Assembly (NCBI RefSeq): GCF_036014215.1
Contig: NZ_CP107921.1
Span: 3,273,001 to 3,337,000, forward strand
DNA: 64,000 nt
Source of the DNA: Streptomyces sp. NBC_00440
GTDB taxonomy: Bacteria > Actinomycetota > Actinomycetes > Streptomycetales > Streptomycetaceae
Direction: 5' to 3'
The translations under genes were made by a program, and so were the position numbers. The notes under the pieces were generated by a model. That model did not search any database. It was not told the DNA's origin and was given only the letters and a program-made list of their open reading frames with translations. Of this stretch, positions 27,976 through 36,593 are shown piece after piece. How positions within the stretch are numbered: the first letter of the stretch is position 1; each line of letters opens with the position of its first letter.

Positions 27976-29796
27976 TCAGTCCGCCCGCGACACCTGCGAC
28001 ACCTGCTCCTGGACGGGCCCGCGCAGCTCGCGCTTGAGCACCTTGCCCGTCGCGTTGCGCGGCAGCGGCTCCGCCCGTGCGAAGACATACGCGGGGACCT
28101 TGAAAGCGGCCAGCGTCTCCCCGACATGCGCCCGGAGCACGTCAGGCGTGGCCTCGCTGCCGTCCCGCAGCTGCACCACGGCGGCGACCTCCTCGCCGAG
28201 GACCGGGTGCGCGACCCCGAGCACGGCCGCGTCGAGCACATCGGGATGCGCGTGCAGAGCGGCCTCCACCTCGACGCAGTACACGTTCTCGCCGCCCCTG
28301 ACGACCATGTCCTTGATCCGGTCCACGACGTTGACCCGCCCCTCGTGGACGGTCGCGAGGTCCCCGGTCCTGAACCAGCCGTCCTGGAAGGCGGCCGCGG
28401 TGGCCTCGGGGGCGTTCCAGTACCCGCGGACGAGCGCCTGCCCGCGCAGCCACAGCTCACCGATGTCGCCGTCGCCCAGCGCCCGGCCCGACCGGTCCGC
28501 GATGCGCACCTCGGTGGCGGGCGTCGGGCGGCCGACGCTCTCCGGGTGGGCGCGGTACTCGGCTCCGAAGTTCGCCAGTACGCCGCCGCAGGTCTCCGTC
28601 AGCCCATATCCGTTCCGGGGCTCGATCCGCCCGCCGTGCCGGGCCACGACCGTGCGTACAAGATCGGGCGGGGCGGCGGCACCTCCGGTGCTGAGCATGA
28701 CCAGACTCTCCAGGCCGTCGCCGCTGCGCTCGGCCGCGTCGAGCAGTTGCAGCGCGGTGGCGGGCACGCCCGCGTAGAACGTGACGCCATGCGCACGGAT
28801 GGCGGTCAGGGCCTTCTCCGCGTCCCACTTCCGCATCAGGACGAGGGTGCCGCCGGCGGACATCGCCGCGTAAACGCTGGTGAAGGCGGCCACATGGAAG
28901 AAGGGGAAGGTCATCAGTGCCACCGGCGCGGGCCCCTGACCGGGAACCGTGCCGCGCGCCAGTGCGGAGGCGGCAGCGTGGTAGAGGGGGTTCATCATGG
29001 CGCCGACCTGCGCCAGATGCGTCGCCACCGCGCCCTTGGGACGGCCTGTGGTGCCCGAGGTGTAGATGATCGTGGCGTCGTCCTCGGGGCGGACCTCCAC
29101 GTCGGGCGGACCGAGCGCGGGGTCGGCGGCGGGCAGCTCGTCGTAGCGCTCAAAACGCTCGTACGCGGTCTCGGTTCCTGTCTCGGTTCCGGTCTCGCTT
29201 CCGGTTCCGCTTCCGTCGTGGTGGAAGGCGACGATCCACGGCCCGGCGTCCCCGTCCGGCTCCGCCCGCTGTCGCTCGGCCCACGGCAGGACCCGCCCCA
29301 GCCGTTCACCGTCGACCAGCAGCACACGGGGCCGGCAGTCGTCCAGGGCGTACGTGAACTCGTCCTCGGTCCACCAGGCGTTGAGCGGTACGGCGACGAG
29401 CCCGGCCAACTCGGCGGCCCAGAAGGCGATCTGCCACTCGGGATGGTTCCGCATCGCGACCACCGCACGGTCACCCGGCAGGAGCCCGTACATGTCCACG
29501 AACCGCCGGGCGAGCGCGGAGGCGGCCGCGAAGAACTCGCCATAGGTGTACGTGCCGCTCTCGGCGACGAGGAACGGCTGGTCCCCGAAGGCCCAGACGG
29601 CTTCGACGAACTCCCGCAGGGTGCGGGGCCCACTCGCGTACACCGGAGAACCGTCCTCCGCGGCGACCACGGCGAAGGGGGCGCCGGGAGCACACAGCGT
29701 GGCTTCGACGGCGGCGGGGCCGGGGCCGGAAGCAGGAGCAGGGACGGCTTGGGCGGCGGGGTCGTGCGAAGCAGTGGGGGGCTCGGTCTGCGGCAC
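27976..29796 (-). CDS. Long-chain acyl-CoA synthetase / AMP-dependent ligase
   Basis: A 606-residue ANL-superfamily enzyme that activates a carboxylic acid as acyl-AMP and transfers it to CoA. Motifs in order: YTSGTTGRPKGAV (A3), NGYGLTETCGG (A5), GELWLRGQALVRGYWN, DGWFRTGDLA (A7), VVDRIKDMVVRGGENVY (A8), and ATGKVLKREL with the catalytic lysine (A10). A GTGSETGTETGTET insertion near residue 195 is encoded by hexamer repeats. It is not in an obvious operon. Confidence 0.88.
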   Translation of the reverse strand: MPQTEPPTASHDPAAQAVPAPASGPGPAAVEATLCAPGAPFAVVAAEDGSPVYASGPRTLREFVEAVWAFGDQPFLVAESGTYTYGEFFAAASALARRFVDMYGLLPGDRAVVAMRNHPEWQIAFWAAELAGLVAVPLNAWWTEDEFTYALDDCRPRVLLVDGERLGRVLPWAERQRAEPDGDAGPWIVAFHHDGSGTGSETGTETGTETAYERFERYDELPAADPALGPPDVEVRPEDDATIIYTSGTTGRPKGAVATHLAQVGAMMNPLYHAAASALARGTVPGQGPAPVALMTFPFFHVAAFTSVYAAMSAGGTLVLMRKWDAEKALTAIRAHGVTFYAGVPATALQLLDAAERSGDGLESLVMLSTGGAAAPPDLVRTVVARHGGRIEPRNGYGLTETCGGVLANFGAEYRAHPESVGRPTPATEVRIADRSGRALGDGDIGELWLRGQALVRGYWNAPEATAAAFQDGWFRTGDLATVHEGRVNVVDRIKDMVVRGGENVYCVEVEAALHAHPDVLDAAVLGVAHPVLGEEVAAVVQLRDGSEATPDVLRAHVGETLAAFKVPAYVFARAEPLPRNATGKVLKRELRGPVQEQVSQVSRAD

Positions 29797-29929
29797 TGAA
29801 GTCCCTCTCTAAGCGCTTGCTCAGTCCCCTGGGACGCTATGCCCGCATCTGCACCGGGTCAAGAAGAAGCACACCCCGGCCTCCAGCGCCCCACCGCCCA
29901 AAGGAAATCCGCGTCACCGCGTCACCGCG

Positions 29930-30376
29930 TCACCGCGTCAGGGTGGCGCAGACCGCCTTCCCGCCGCCGACCTCGTTGCGCACGGCAACGGTACGGGCGA
30001 GCCGCTGGACCATCGGCCAGCCGAACCCACCGTTACGCCCGGCCAGGTCGGGGGTGCGGTCCTGCGGATGGGCCGGGCTGGGATCCACGACGGCGACTTC
30101 GACACTGCACCGGTCGGCCCTGAGCCGCAGGACGGTCACGCCTCCGGCATGACGCAGGGCGTTGGTGACGAGTTCGGAGACCAAGAGGACCAGATTCTGC
30201 GACACGTGCGCGGGCGGCGCGGGATGCAGCCCGGCGAGAAACCTGAAGGCAGCCTCCCGGGCATCGGCCGCGAGACGCGGCTGACAGATCCAGTCGACGG
30301 ACTGACGGCCATCGACGTCGACACCGACACCGACACCGAGGCTCCGCTCGCCGAATTCCTGATGCACCTGATGCAT
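29930..30376 (-). CDS. RsbW/SpoIIAB-like ATP-binding anti-sigma factor
   Basis: A 148-residue GHKL ATPase-fold protein. The N box reads LLVSELVTNALRHAGG, and a glycine-rich lid (GRNGGFGWPMVQRLA) follows, as in Streptomyces anti-sigma kinases. It is divergent from a SigB/F-type sigma factor gene, so this pair probably forms a partner-switching module. ATG 30376 was chosen; GTG 30385 three codons upstream is possible. No anti-anti-sigma gene is nearby. Confidence 0.8.
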   Translation of the reverse strand: MHQVHQEFGERSLGVGVGVDVDGRQSVDWICQPRLAADAREAAFRFLAGLHPAPPAHVSQNLVLLVSELVTNALRHAGGVTVLRLRADRCSVEVAVVDPSPAHPQDRTPDLAGRNGGFGWPMVQRLARTVAVRNEVGGGKAVCATLTR

Positions 30377-30642
30377 ATGACTCACCCGCCTATAGAAGCG
30401 CCCTTCTTGGCGCGTCTGTTGATCTCCGTGTAGCTGCGCGCTTACCCCAGCCGAGAGGATCCAGCGGAAATGCCCGCCATTCACTCACATGCAGGAACAC
30501 GCATGGAGCAGAAAGGGCAGGGAACCAGAGACCCCAGCCGCCTGAGGCACGACGGCACCGGGGGGGCAGCGAACGAGACAGACGCGAAGCGAACCTGGGG
30601 CCGACCTAAGGGAGATACACGGACAAACCACCACACCCTTCT

Positions 30643-30691
30643 CCGCTCCTGCCCTGAGGGGATTGAAACCTCGGCCTCCGGGCAGGAGCGG
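30643..30691 (+). promoter_or_regulatory. Long hairpin in the leader of the sigma factor gene
   Basis: CCGCTCCTGCCC (30643-30654) is perfectly complementary to GGGCAGGAGCGG (30680-30691); the 25-base loop contains a smaller GAGG/CCTC stem. It ends 40 bases before the sigma start codon, inside the 354-base gap between anti-sigma and sigma genes. It could be a 5'-UTR control element or an attenuator. Confidence 0.55.
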
Positions 30692-30730
30692 ACATTGAAC
30701 GGGGTCCGCTACTTGGGGAGGCTGAAAGAC

Positions 30731-31657
30731 ATGACGCAGACATTCGCTCATGCCGCCACGACTGAGTCGGCACCTGCTGAGCCGGTATCTGCCGAGCCGG
30801 CACTTACCGCTGCCGCACCGGCGCCGCCGGAGGTGGGAGATCTCCCCTGGATCGAGGATGCGGGGAAGGTCGCACCGAAGGACGCACGAGCGCTTTCCAA
30901 AATCTTTTTCGACCAGCTCCAGGTCCTCGAAGAGGGCACGCACGAATACCAGTACGCCCGCAACACCCTTATTGAAATGAACCTTTCGCTGGTGAGGTTC
31001 GCGGCGAGCCGCTTCCGTCACCGCGGCAGCGGCGAGATGGAAGACATCAACCAGGTCGGCACGATCGGTCTCATCAAGGCCATCGACCGGTTCGATCTGT
31101 CTCGCGAAGTTGAATTCACCACATTTGCTGTTCCTTACATCGTCGGCGAGATCAAGCGCTTCTTCCGTGACACCAGCTGGGCGGTCCATGTCCCGCGCAG
31201 GCTGCAGGAGTTGCGGGTCGAGATCGCCAAGGGGAAGGAAAAGTTGGCGGTCGAGCTCGACCGCGATCCGACCGTCGCCGAACTCGCCAGGCACCTCCAG
31301 CTCACCGAGGAGGAGATCGTCGAAGGCATCGTCGCGAGCAACGGCTACACCGCCGGTTCGCTGGACATGCCCAACGAGTCGACCGGCGACGGCCAGGCCA
31401 CCAAGAGCGGCCGCACCTTCGCCGACGTCCTGGGCGAGGCCGACCCGGCGATGGAGACGGTCGAGGACCTGCACGCCCTGGCACCGCTGCTGAGCAAGCT
31501 GGACAGCCGCGAACGCCGCATCGTGGAGATGCGCTTCGGCGAGGAGCTGACCCAGTCCCAGATCGGCGAGAAGCTGGGCATCTCCCAGATGCACGTCTCC
31601 CGCCTCCTGTCGCGCATCCTGAAGAGCCTGCGCAGCGGAATGCTGGTCGAGGAGTAA
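30731..31657 (+). CDS. SigB/SigF/SigG-family RNA polymerase sigma factor
   Basis: A 308-residue stress-type sigma factor. Region 2 is NLSLVRFAASRFRHRG, INQVGTIGLIKAIDRFDLSR and FTTFAVPYIVGEIKRFFRDT; region 3 follows; region 4 is ELTQSQIGEKLGISQMHVSR. The first 45 residues are Ala/Pro/Glu-rich with TESAPAEPVSAEPAL repeats. ATG 30731 has GGGAGG upstream. It is divergent from an RsbW-like anti-sigma gene, which likely binds it. The specific Streptomyces paralogue cannot be named. Confidence 0.88.
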   Translation: MTQTFAHAATTESAPAEPVSAEPALTAAAPAPPEVGDLPWIEDAGKVAPKDARALSKIFFDQLQVLEEGTHEYQYARNTLIEMNLSLVRFAASRFRHRGSGEMEDINQVGTIGLIKAIDRFDLSREVEFTTFAVPYIVGEIKRFFRDTSWAVHVPRRLQELRVEIAKGKEKLAVELDRDPTVAELARHLQLTEEEIVEGIVASNGYTAGSLDMPNESTGDGQATKSGRTFADVLGEADPAMETVEDLHALAPLLSKLDSRERRIVEMRFGEELTQSQIGEKLGISQMHVSRLLSRILKSLRSGMLVEE

Positions 31658-31738
31658 CCCGCACCCACGATCCGCACAGCGGTGTGTGGTGCACCCGGTC
31701 GCCACCAGCCCCGAGCCCCGGGCACACCACGCACCGCA

Positions 31739-31770
31739 CACTGGGCCCACCCCACCCGGAGGGCCCAGTG
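31739..31770 (+). terminator. Hairpin after the sigma factor gene
   Basis: CACTGGGCCC (31739-31748) pairs with GGGCCCAGTG (31761-31770), a perfect 10-bp stem with a 12-base loop, about 80 bases after the sigma stop codon and before tRNA-Arg. Confidence 0.65.
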
Positions 31771-31892
31771 GCGTCCCCCTCACCGCCCCGGCCCCGCCAC
31801 TGAACGGGCCGCGGACGGCGAAGGCAGGACGCACAAGACCCGCCGACTCCGCATCCGGTACCCTGTCGGGGTCGGTCAGTGGCTGACGGCTC

Positions 31893-31968
31893 GCCTTCGT
31901 AGCTCAGGGGATAGAGCACCGCTCTCCTAAAGCGGGTGTCGCAGGTTCGAATCCTGCCGGGGGCACCA
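31893..31968 (+). tRNA. tRNA-Arg (anticodon CCU), integration site of the element
   Basis: A complete cloverleaf: acceptor GCCTTCG pairs with CGGGGGC (two G-U pairs), D-arm contains AGCTCAGGGGATAGAGC, anticodon loop CTCCTAA gives CCT, T-arm is GCAGGTTCGAATCCTGC, and the discriminator A is followed by encoded CCA. The 3' part from 31924 doubles as the left attachment site, so the element restores an intact tRNA upon integration. Confidence 0.95.
31924..31966 (+). repeat. attL core, 43-bp direct repeat within tRNA-Arg
   Basis: It is identical to 46764-46806. It starts in the anticodon loop (CTCCTAAAG...) and ends at GGGGGCAC in the acceptor/CCA end. The identity breaks on both sides, so the crossover lies within these 43 bases. 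Confidence 0.95.
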
Positions 31969-31970
31969 GG

Positions 31971-32016
31971 TCAAAGGCCCCTCACTTACGGAAATCCGTA
32001 GGTGAGGGGCCTTTGA
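31971..32016. terminator. Strong bidirectional hairpin between tRNA and int
   Basis: TCAAAGGCCCCTCACTTACGG pairs with its near-complement at 31996-32016, a 21-bp stem with a single T-G wobble and a 4-base loop, with A/T runs at both ends. It probably terminates both the tRNA transcript and the leftward int operon. Confidence 0.85.
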
Positions 32017-32037
32017 CATCTACTTTTGACATCAACG
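32013..32037 (+). promoter_or_regulatory. Candidate integrase arm-type sites, left end
   Basis: Two direct copies of TTGACATC, 13 bases apart start to start, followed by AACG. The same double motif with the same spacing and orientation occurs at 46656-46680 near attR, which suggests integrase or excisionase arm binding sites. Confidence 0.5.
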
Positions 32038-32044
32038 GGCACGG

Positions 32045-33196
32045 TCACTGACGACCGGGACGCCTATTGAGCAGCCGGTCCATGTGGCTGATGGCCTCGC
32101 GCTGCGTGTCCTGCACAACGTGCGTATACACGTCCATGGTCATGCTGATCTGACTGTGGCCAAGGATCTCCATCACCACCCGGGGCGCGACTCCGGCCGC
32201 CGTGAGGAGCGTCGCCGTTCCGTGGCGGGCGTCGTGCAGCCGGACCACGCGCAGCCCGGCGGACTGGGCGACGCGGGTGAAGGAGCGGTAGACATTCCTC
32301 GGCTCGACCTGGTGACCGGTACGGGTGGTGAAGACATAGTCGGAGTCCTGCCACCCCTCCCCCGCCTTGACGCGTGCAGCCGCCTGACGCATCCGGTGCC
32401 AGCGCAACGGGGCGATGCACAGCGCGGGCAGCGGAACGGTTCGACGGCGACGGCTCTTGGGATCGTCATCGTAGAGAACCCCACGGCGCCGCTGGGTCTG
32501 CTGCCGCACGTAGAGGACGCGGCTGTCGAGGTCGACGTCCGACCAGCGGAGCCCGATCAACTCACCCCGCCGAAGGCCCATCGCGATAGCGAGCACAAAT
32601 GCCGCGTAGAGCGGGTCCTCACGGGCCGCGGCGAGGAAGTCGAGCGTCTCGTCCAGGGTCCACGGGCTCAGCTCCCGCGCCTTGTTCTGAGGCGGCTCGA
32701 CGAGCTTCGCGACGTTGCGCGTGATCAGCTCCTCGCGGCATGCGGAGGAGAGCGCCGACCGCAGAACACGATGCGCCTCCTTGGCCGTCGCCGCGGTGGT
32801 CTGTTCCTCCAGGCGGACGAGGAAGCGCCGGACGTCGGTGACGCCGAGGGATTCGAGCCGCTTGGTGCCGAGCATGGGCACCAGGTACAGGCGGACGTGC
32901 GACTCGTACTTGTCGTACGTGCTGAGCTTCCGCCGTGGCTTGACCACGTTGCCCAGCCAGTACGGGAGCCACTCGGACAACTTCGCCGAGCGGGTGGTCA
33001 CGGGCACGCCGTGATCCACCTTGGTGAGCAGTTCCCGGCGCTTGGTGTCGCACTCGGTCCAGGTCTTGCCGTAGGCGAACTTGCGGGCGCGGGTGCCGTC
33101 GGGCTGGAGGACGTAGACGGCGGCCTGGTAGCGGCCGTCCTTGCGCTGGGTGATGGTGCCGGCGCCGTTGGGGTTGCGCTTGCGCTGGGTGGCCAT
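32045..33196 (-). CDS. int: Tyrosine-type site-specific integrase
   Basis: A 383-residue recombinase of the pSAM2 Int type. The N-terminus (NPNGAGTITQRKDGRYQAAV) is an AP2-like arm-binding domain, then a SAM-like core-binding domain (LSTYDKYESHVRLYLVPMLG). Catalytic residues of the Int fold are visible: Arg in AMGLRRGELIGLRW, His and Arg in RLHDARHGTAT, His in ILGHSQISMTM, and the nucleophile Tyr in MDVYTHV. It starts at ATG 33196, overlapping the xis stop by one base, and lies next to attL. Confidence 0.95.
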   Translation of the reverse strand: MATQRKRNPNGAGTITQRKDGRYQAAVYVLQPDGTRARKFAYGKTWTECDTKRRELLTKVDHGVPVTTRSAKLSEWLPYWLGNVVKPRRKLSTYDKYESHVRLYLVPMLGTKRLESLGVTDVRRFLVRLEEQTTAATAKEAHRVLRSALSSACREELITRNVAKLVEPPQNKARELSPWTLDETLDFLAAAREDPLYAAFVLAIAMGLRRGELIGLRWSDVDLDSRVLYVRQQTQRRRGVLYDDDPKSRRRRTVPLPALCIAPLRWHRMRQAAARVKAGEGWQDSDYVFTTRTGHQVEPRNVYRSFTRVAQSAGLRVVRLHDARHGTATLLTAAGVAPRVVMEILGHSQISMTMDVYTHVVQDTQREAISHMDRLLNRRPGRQ

Positions 33197-33384
33197 CAGG
33201 CCGCCTCCTCGATCTGGTCGACGATGAAGTCCCTCACGGCGTCGGCGGGAATGCGCCGAGATCGCCCGATGGTGATCGAGGACAGTTGGCGCGAGCGGAT
33301 GAGGTCGTAGACCGTGGAGCGTCCGACCCGGAGCCGTGCCATGACCTCCGGCACGGTGAGCAGTTCGGCGGTGGCGGTGGTCAT
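33196..33384 (-). CDS. xis: Excisionase (MerR-like helix-turn-helix)
   Basis: A 62-residue protein with the excisionase HTH: LLTVPEVMARLRVGRSTVYD, then LIRSRQLSSITIGRSRRIP. It is needed with Int for excision in related elements. It is translationally coupled on both sides (4-base overlap with rep, 1-base overlap with int). Confidence 0.92.
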   Translation of the reverse strand: MTTATAELLTVPEVMARLRVGRSTVYDLIRSRQLSSITIGRSRRIPADAVRDFIVDQIEEAA

Positions 33385-34775
33385 GCGGTGGCTCCTTCCA
33401 GGGCGCGTTGGTCACGTAGGGCTTCGCGGGCGGTTTCGCGGTTGAGGCGGATGTCGCGGGCGATGGAGGCGGCGAGGGCGGCTTCGCCGGGGGTGTGGCC
33501 CTGTCCTGCGTACTGCCAGGAGGCGAGGACGAGGACCGTGTCCGGCTTAAAGGTGTCGAGGCCGCGGGCGGTGCGTTCCTCGGCGGCCCGATACTCGGCG
33601 CGCGTACGGCGGAGGTCGCCGAGGGTGGTCGAGTAACGGCGGGACTTGGTGGAGAAGTGCCCGCGGAAGCCGAGCATGTGGGCCCAGGCCGTCAGACGCC
33701 GGTCGGGGTAGAGCGGGTTCAGGTCGAAGCAGGCTTCGACGAGGCGCCGGGGGTGGTCGGGGACGCCGAGGAGCACGAGAGCTTCCCGGTTGCCGATGCG
33801 GCGGTCGAGGCTGCCGGTGGTCTCGGCGGCCTTGGTGGCGTACTTGGCGATGTAGGACGCGACTGCCTGTTCCGTGATGTCGGAGCCGTCTCCGAACGCC
33901 TTCACGGGCCGGATGTCGAGCTGGGTGCCCCAGCGCAGCCGGCGGGCGGGCTGGTCTCCGGCGGCGGGGACGGTGACAGTCGTGTACGGGTGGGCGGCGG
34001 CGGCCTGGATGGCGCGGGTGAGGAGTTCGGTGGTGGCCCAGGGCGGGGGCGCGGTGTCGGGGCCGTCCGGGCCGTCGAGGCGGACCACGGCGTGGAAGTG
34101 GAGGGCGCCGCGCTTCTGGAACTCGGCCACCTTCCCGTACGAGAGCCGGACGGCTGCCTTCAACTCCCGCTGCGACAGCCCGGCGTGGGCAGCGATCTCG
34201 CGACGGAGGCGCGTGGTGAAGCGTTGCCAGAGCTGCCCGGCGTGGTTGTTGAAGAGCACGGCGCACGCGTAGTCGTAGGTGCCCGGGTCGAGTGGTGTGC
34301 CGAGGGCCGGGTCGTCGTCGGTGTGGTGGGCGCCGCAGCGGCAGGGCCGAACTCCGGGGCGGTTGTGGACAGGGCCGAAGGACGGAGCGGTGAGGGTGAG
34401 GAAGACGCGGGGGTGGTCGCGGACGTCGGCGGGGATGTCGCGGCGATCGTCTCCAGCGAGTCCGGCGCGGATGAGGTGGTAGGTGTCTCCGGCGTAGGTC
34501 CAGGCGCAGGCCGGGCAGCGGGAGGCGCGGCGGTTGCCGCAGGCGAGGCGGAGCCGCCCGCCCGGCTCGGTGGCGGTGGAGTAGCGGTGGAGGGTCTCGC
34601 CGGTCGCCTTGTCCCGGGTGAGGGTCCAGCCGGTGAGGTGGATGGGCTGGGAGCAGCCGCTCGTACGGTGAATCTGTTCCTGCCAGCGGTCGAAGCCCGG
34701 AGCGCCGGCCACCCGGAGTGCGTCGGTCAGGGTGACCGGGTCCAGGCCCGCGGCGGATGCGGTGTCGGTCATCAT
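33381..34775 (-). CDS. repSA: RepSA-like replication initiator
   Basis: A 464-residue protein, close to the length of pSAM2 RepSA, which starts rolling-circle replication of the excised element. A Cys-rich N-terminal region (RLACGNRRASRCPACAW and PCRCGAHH) suggests zinc binding. The HUH-type metal motif ALHFHAVVRLDG is present, and SYIAKYATKAAE near residue 320 may hold the active tyrosine. Start is ATG 34775 or 34772. It is the first gene of the rep-xis-int group, all overlapping. Confidence 0.88.
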   Translation of the reverse strand: MMTDTASAAGLDPVTLTDALRVAGAPGFDRWQEQIHRTSGCSQPIHLTGWTLTRDKATGETLHRYSTATEPGGRLRLACGNRRASRCPACAWTYAGDTYHLIRAGLAGDDRRDIPADVRDHPRVFLTLTAPSFGPVHNRPGVRPCRCGAHHTDDDPALGTPLDPGTYDYACAVLFNNHAGQLWQRFTTRLRREIAAHAGLSQRELKAAVRLSYGKVAEFQKRGALHFHAVVRLDGPDGPDTAPPPWATTELLTRAIQAAAAHPYTTVTVPAAGDQPARRLRWGTQLDIRPVKAFGDGSDITEQAVASYIAKYATKAAETTGSLDRRIGNREALVLLGVPDHPRRLVEACFDLNPLYPDRRLTAWAHMLGFRGHFSTKSRRYSTTLGDLRRTRAEYRAAEERTARGLDTFKPDTVLVLASWQYAGQGHTPGEAALAASIARDIRLNRETAREALRDQRALEGATA

Positions 34776-34892
34776 GGGGTGTTCCTTGCGAGGTCTGTGG
34801 GTCGGTTTCTGCGAATCGAGTTCTGCGGATCGGGCAGGGGACGCGGCTCCCGGGCGAACGAGACTTGGCGGTTGAGGCCGCCCGGGGGCCGG

Positions 34893-35219
34893 TCAGCGCT
34901 GGCGTCGACCGCCGTTGAGGAGCGAGCGCAGGACCACGGCGCAGACCGCGATCGAGGCGGCGCTCACGGCGACGGCCAGGAGCAAAGAGACGAGGACCGT
35001 CCCGACGACCAGGACGAGCCCGGTCCCACCGGCGACGACGGTGACGAGACCGGCCGGTGTGAGGCGGACGGCCGGGGCCTGGACATGGGTCGCGGAGGCG
35101 ACGGGCGCCGGGGTGTTGTGGTGGGGCGCGGGCTGGATGTCGGCGGTCGTGGTCGTCCGGAGGGGCGGGGTGACGAGGCCGGTCGGCAGCGGGTTGACGG
35201 GGATGCGTGAGCGGAACAT
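34893..35219 (-). CDS. SpdD-like transfer-associated membrane protein
   Basis: A 108-residue protein. The first 50 residues are Pro/Thr-rich, and the C-terminus has two hydrophobic segments (VTVVAGGTGLVLVVGTVLVS, LLLAVAVSAASIAVCAVVL) followed by RSLLNG. This matches the SpdD-type spread proteins I know from Streptomyces plasmids and AICEs, which help intramycelial spread. ATG 35219 was chosen (MFRSRIPVNP). Confidence 0.65.
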   Translation of the reverse strand: MFRSRIPVNPLPTGLVTPPLRTTTTADIQPAPHHNTPAPVASATHVQAPAVRLTPAGLVTVVAGGTGLVLVVGTVLVSLLLAVAVSAASIAVCAVVLRSLLNGGRRQR

Positions 35220-35230
35220 GGGCTGTCTCC

Positions 35231-35389
35231 CTACTTGTTGATGACGTTGTCGATGAGCGGGGCGAGGACGCTGTCGGCGAGGAGGTAGCCGCCGAGGAGG
35301 ACCACGGCGACGAGCCACCAGGGCGGGCGGACGAGCTTGATACCGAGGGCGCCGACGACGATCAGCGCGAGCCAGAGCGGGACGTGCAT
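35231..35389 (-). CDS. 52-residue membrane protein, transfer region
   Basis: A small gene with two transmembrane helices: MHVPLWLALIVVGALGIKLV and PPWWLVAVVLLGGYLLADSV, ending PLIDNVINK. It is tightly packed between the SpdD-like gene and the mobile element transfer gene on the same strand, and the coding frame has the expected GC-rich third positions. Similar tiny membrane proteins belong to spread (Spd) loci. Confidence 0.7.
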   Translation of the reverse strand: MHVPLWLALIVVGALGIKLVRPPWWLVAVVLLGGYLLADSVLAPLIDNVINK

Positions 35390-35409
35390 GGGGCGGGTCT
35401 CCTACGAGG

Positions 35410-35601
35410 TCAGCGGGCGCCGCAGCGGTGTGTGCGGGCGGCGAGTTGGGCGGCGGACGCGCTGGTGTACTCGGCGGACCAGCCGCAGCCGTCGGCCGTG
35501 CACGCGGCGGCGTGCTTGGTGCGTCCCCGCCGGTCGCGGTGGGTGCCGAGCTGCACGGGTCCGATCCGCATGACGGAGTGGAAGTGGTCGCGTGCGGGCA
35601 T
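35410..35601 (-). CDS. Mobile element transfer protein (zinc-ribbon-like)
   Basis: A 63-residue protein starting MPARDHFHSVMRIGPVQLGT, with a putative metal site CTADGCGWSAEY and AARTHRC. This pattern is typical of small proteins annotated as mobile element transfer proteins in Streptomyces AICEs. Four bases separate it from the upstream gene. Confidence 0.8.
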   Translation of the reverse strand: MPARDHFHSVMRIGPVQLGTHRDRRGRTKHAAACTADGCGWSAEYTSASAAQLAARTHRCGAR

Positions 35602-35604
35602 CGC

Positions 35605-35781
35605 TCAGACCTCCCTGGTGAAGTCGGCGGCGTGGTCGTCGAGCCACTGGCGGATCTCGTCCGACTCGAACTCGTCGGCGGTGGCGATCACTCGTTCTGC
35701 GGTGGCCACGGCGTCGACGAGGCGGTTGTCGCGGGTCAGTTCGGCGGCGCGCTCCAGGGCGTGCAGGGTTGAGTTGCGCAT
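35605..35781 (-). CDS. 58-residue hypothetical protein, transfer region
   Basis: A short acidic helical protein (MRNSTLHALERAAELTRDNR, ending WLDDHAADFTREV). It has GGAGACC before the ATG at 35781 and ends three bases before the transfer protein gene, so it fits the operon. No function recognised. Confidence 0.65.
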   Translation of the reverse strand: MRNSTLHALERAAELTRDNRLVDAVATAERVIATADEFESDEIRQWLDDHAADFTREV

Positions 35782-35799
35782 GGTCGGTCTCCTTGTCCG

Positions 35800-36507
35800 T
35801 CAGGCGAGTTGGGCGGCGATGGCATCGGCCATCGAGGGCGGGACACCGAGGCGGGCGCGCAGGGTGCCGGGGTCGATCGGCGTACCGGTGCGGGCGTGGT
35901 GGTCGTCGGCGACCTTGCGGGCATGGGCGACCAAGGCGGGGGGCACGGTCACGGCAGCGGGCGCGGGTGTTGGCTCGGGAGGCGCGTCCGGCTCCGGTAC
36001 CGGTTCGACGGCCGGCAGAGCCGGGGCCGGGGTGGAGTCGGCGGCGGGCTCCCGCTCGACGTCGGTGCTGCCTGCCGAGGGTTCGGCGTCGTCCGCGGCG
36101 GATTCCTCCGCAAGGGGTTCCCCGTCTGCCTGGCCCGTGGCGGTGTGGACGAGGAGTGTGCCGCCGAGGAACGCGAGGGCGGGCCATCCGGCGACGAGGA
36201 TGCGCAGCCAGCCCGGGACGTGGTCGAGGTCGAGCAGGCCCGCGGTGGCAACGTTCGCGCCGAGTGACGCGGCCAGGGCGATGGTGAACCACGTCCAGGC
36301 CGAGCGGGCGGGGGCGCCGGCGGCGCGCAGGGTGCGAAGGCGGCTCCACGCGGCGACGAGGAGCAGGTCGACGGAGACCGGGTAGGCCCACGCCTTCCAG
36401 CCCGCTTGTCCGGCGGCCCCGGCCAGGTCGTGCAGGTGGGCGAAGGACAGGGAACCGGCGATCACGGCCTGTACGAGGACGGCGTCCGGGCGGAGTGTGG
36501 GGCGCAT
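35800..36507 (-). CDS. DUF2637-domain membrane protein
   Basis: A 235-residue protein. Residues 1-115 carry four hydrophobic segments, including AVIAGSLSFAHLHDLAGAAG and YPVSVDLLLVAAWSRLR, the DUF2637 signature found in AICE transfer regions. A long Glu/Pro/Ala linker leads to a C-terminal helical segment (LRARLGVPPSMADAIAAQL) that may bind DNA. A perfect AAGGAGG lies eight bases before ATG 36507. Confidence 0.8.
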   Translation of the reverse strand: MRPTLRPDAVLVQAVIAGSLSFAHLHDLAGAAGQAGWKAWAYPVSVDLLLVAAWSRLRTLRAAGAPARSAWTWFTIALAASLGANVATAGLLDLDHVPGWLRILVAGWPALAFLGGTLLVHTATGQADGEPLAEESAADDAEPSAGSTDVEREPAADSTPAPALPAVEPVPEPDAPPEPTPAPAAVTVPPALVAHARKVADDHHARTGTPIDPGTLRARLGVPPSMADAIAAQLA

Positions 36508-36593
36508 CGCGGGACCTCCTTCCGGTTTCGGGCATGGGAGGGGTAGGGACGTGGCGTGAGGCGGTCACGCCAGCCGGATGGGCCAGGGGTGTG

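Noticed and set aside
30650..30692. Possible CRISPR repeat (segment ending GGGGATTGAAAC)
   Set aside because: The 3' end looks like some CRISPR repeats, but there is only one copy, no spacers and no cas genes. It is part of the leader hairpin.
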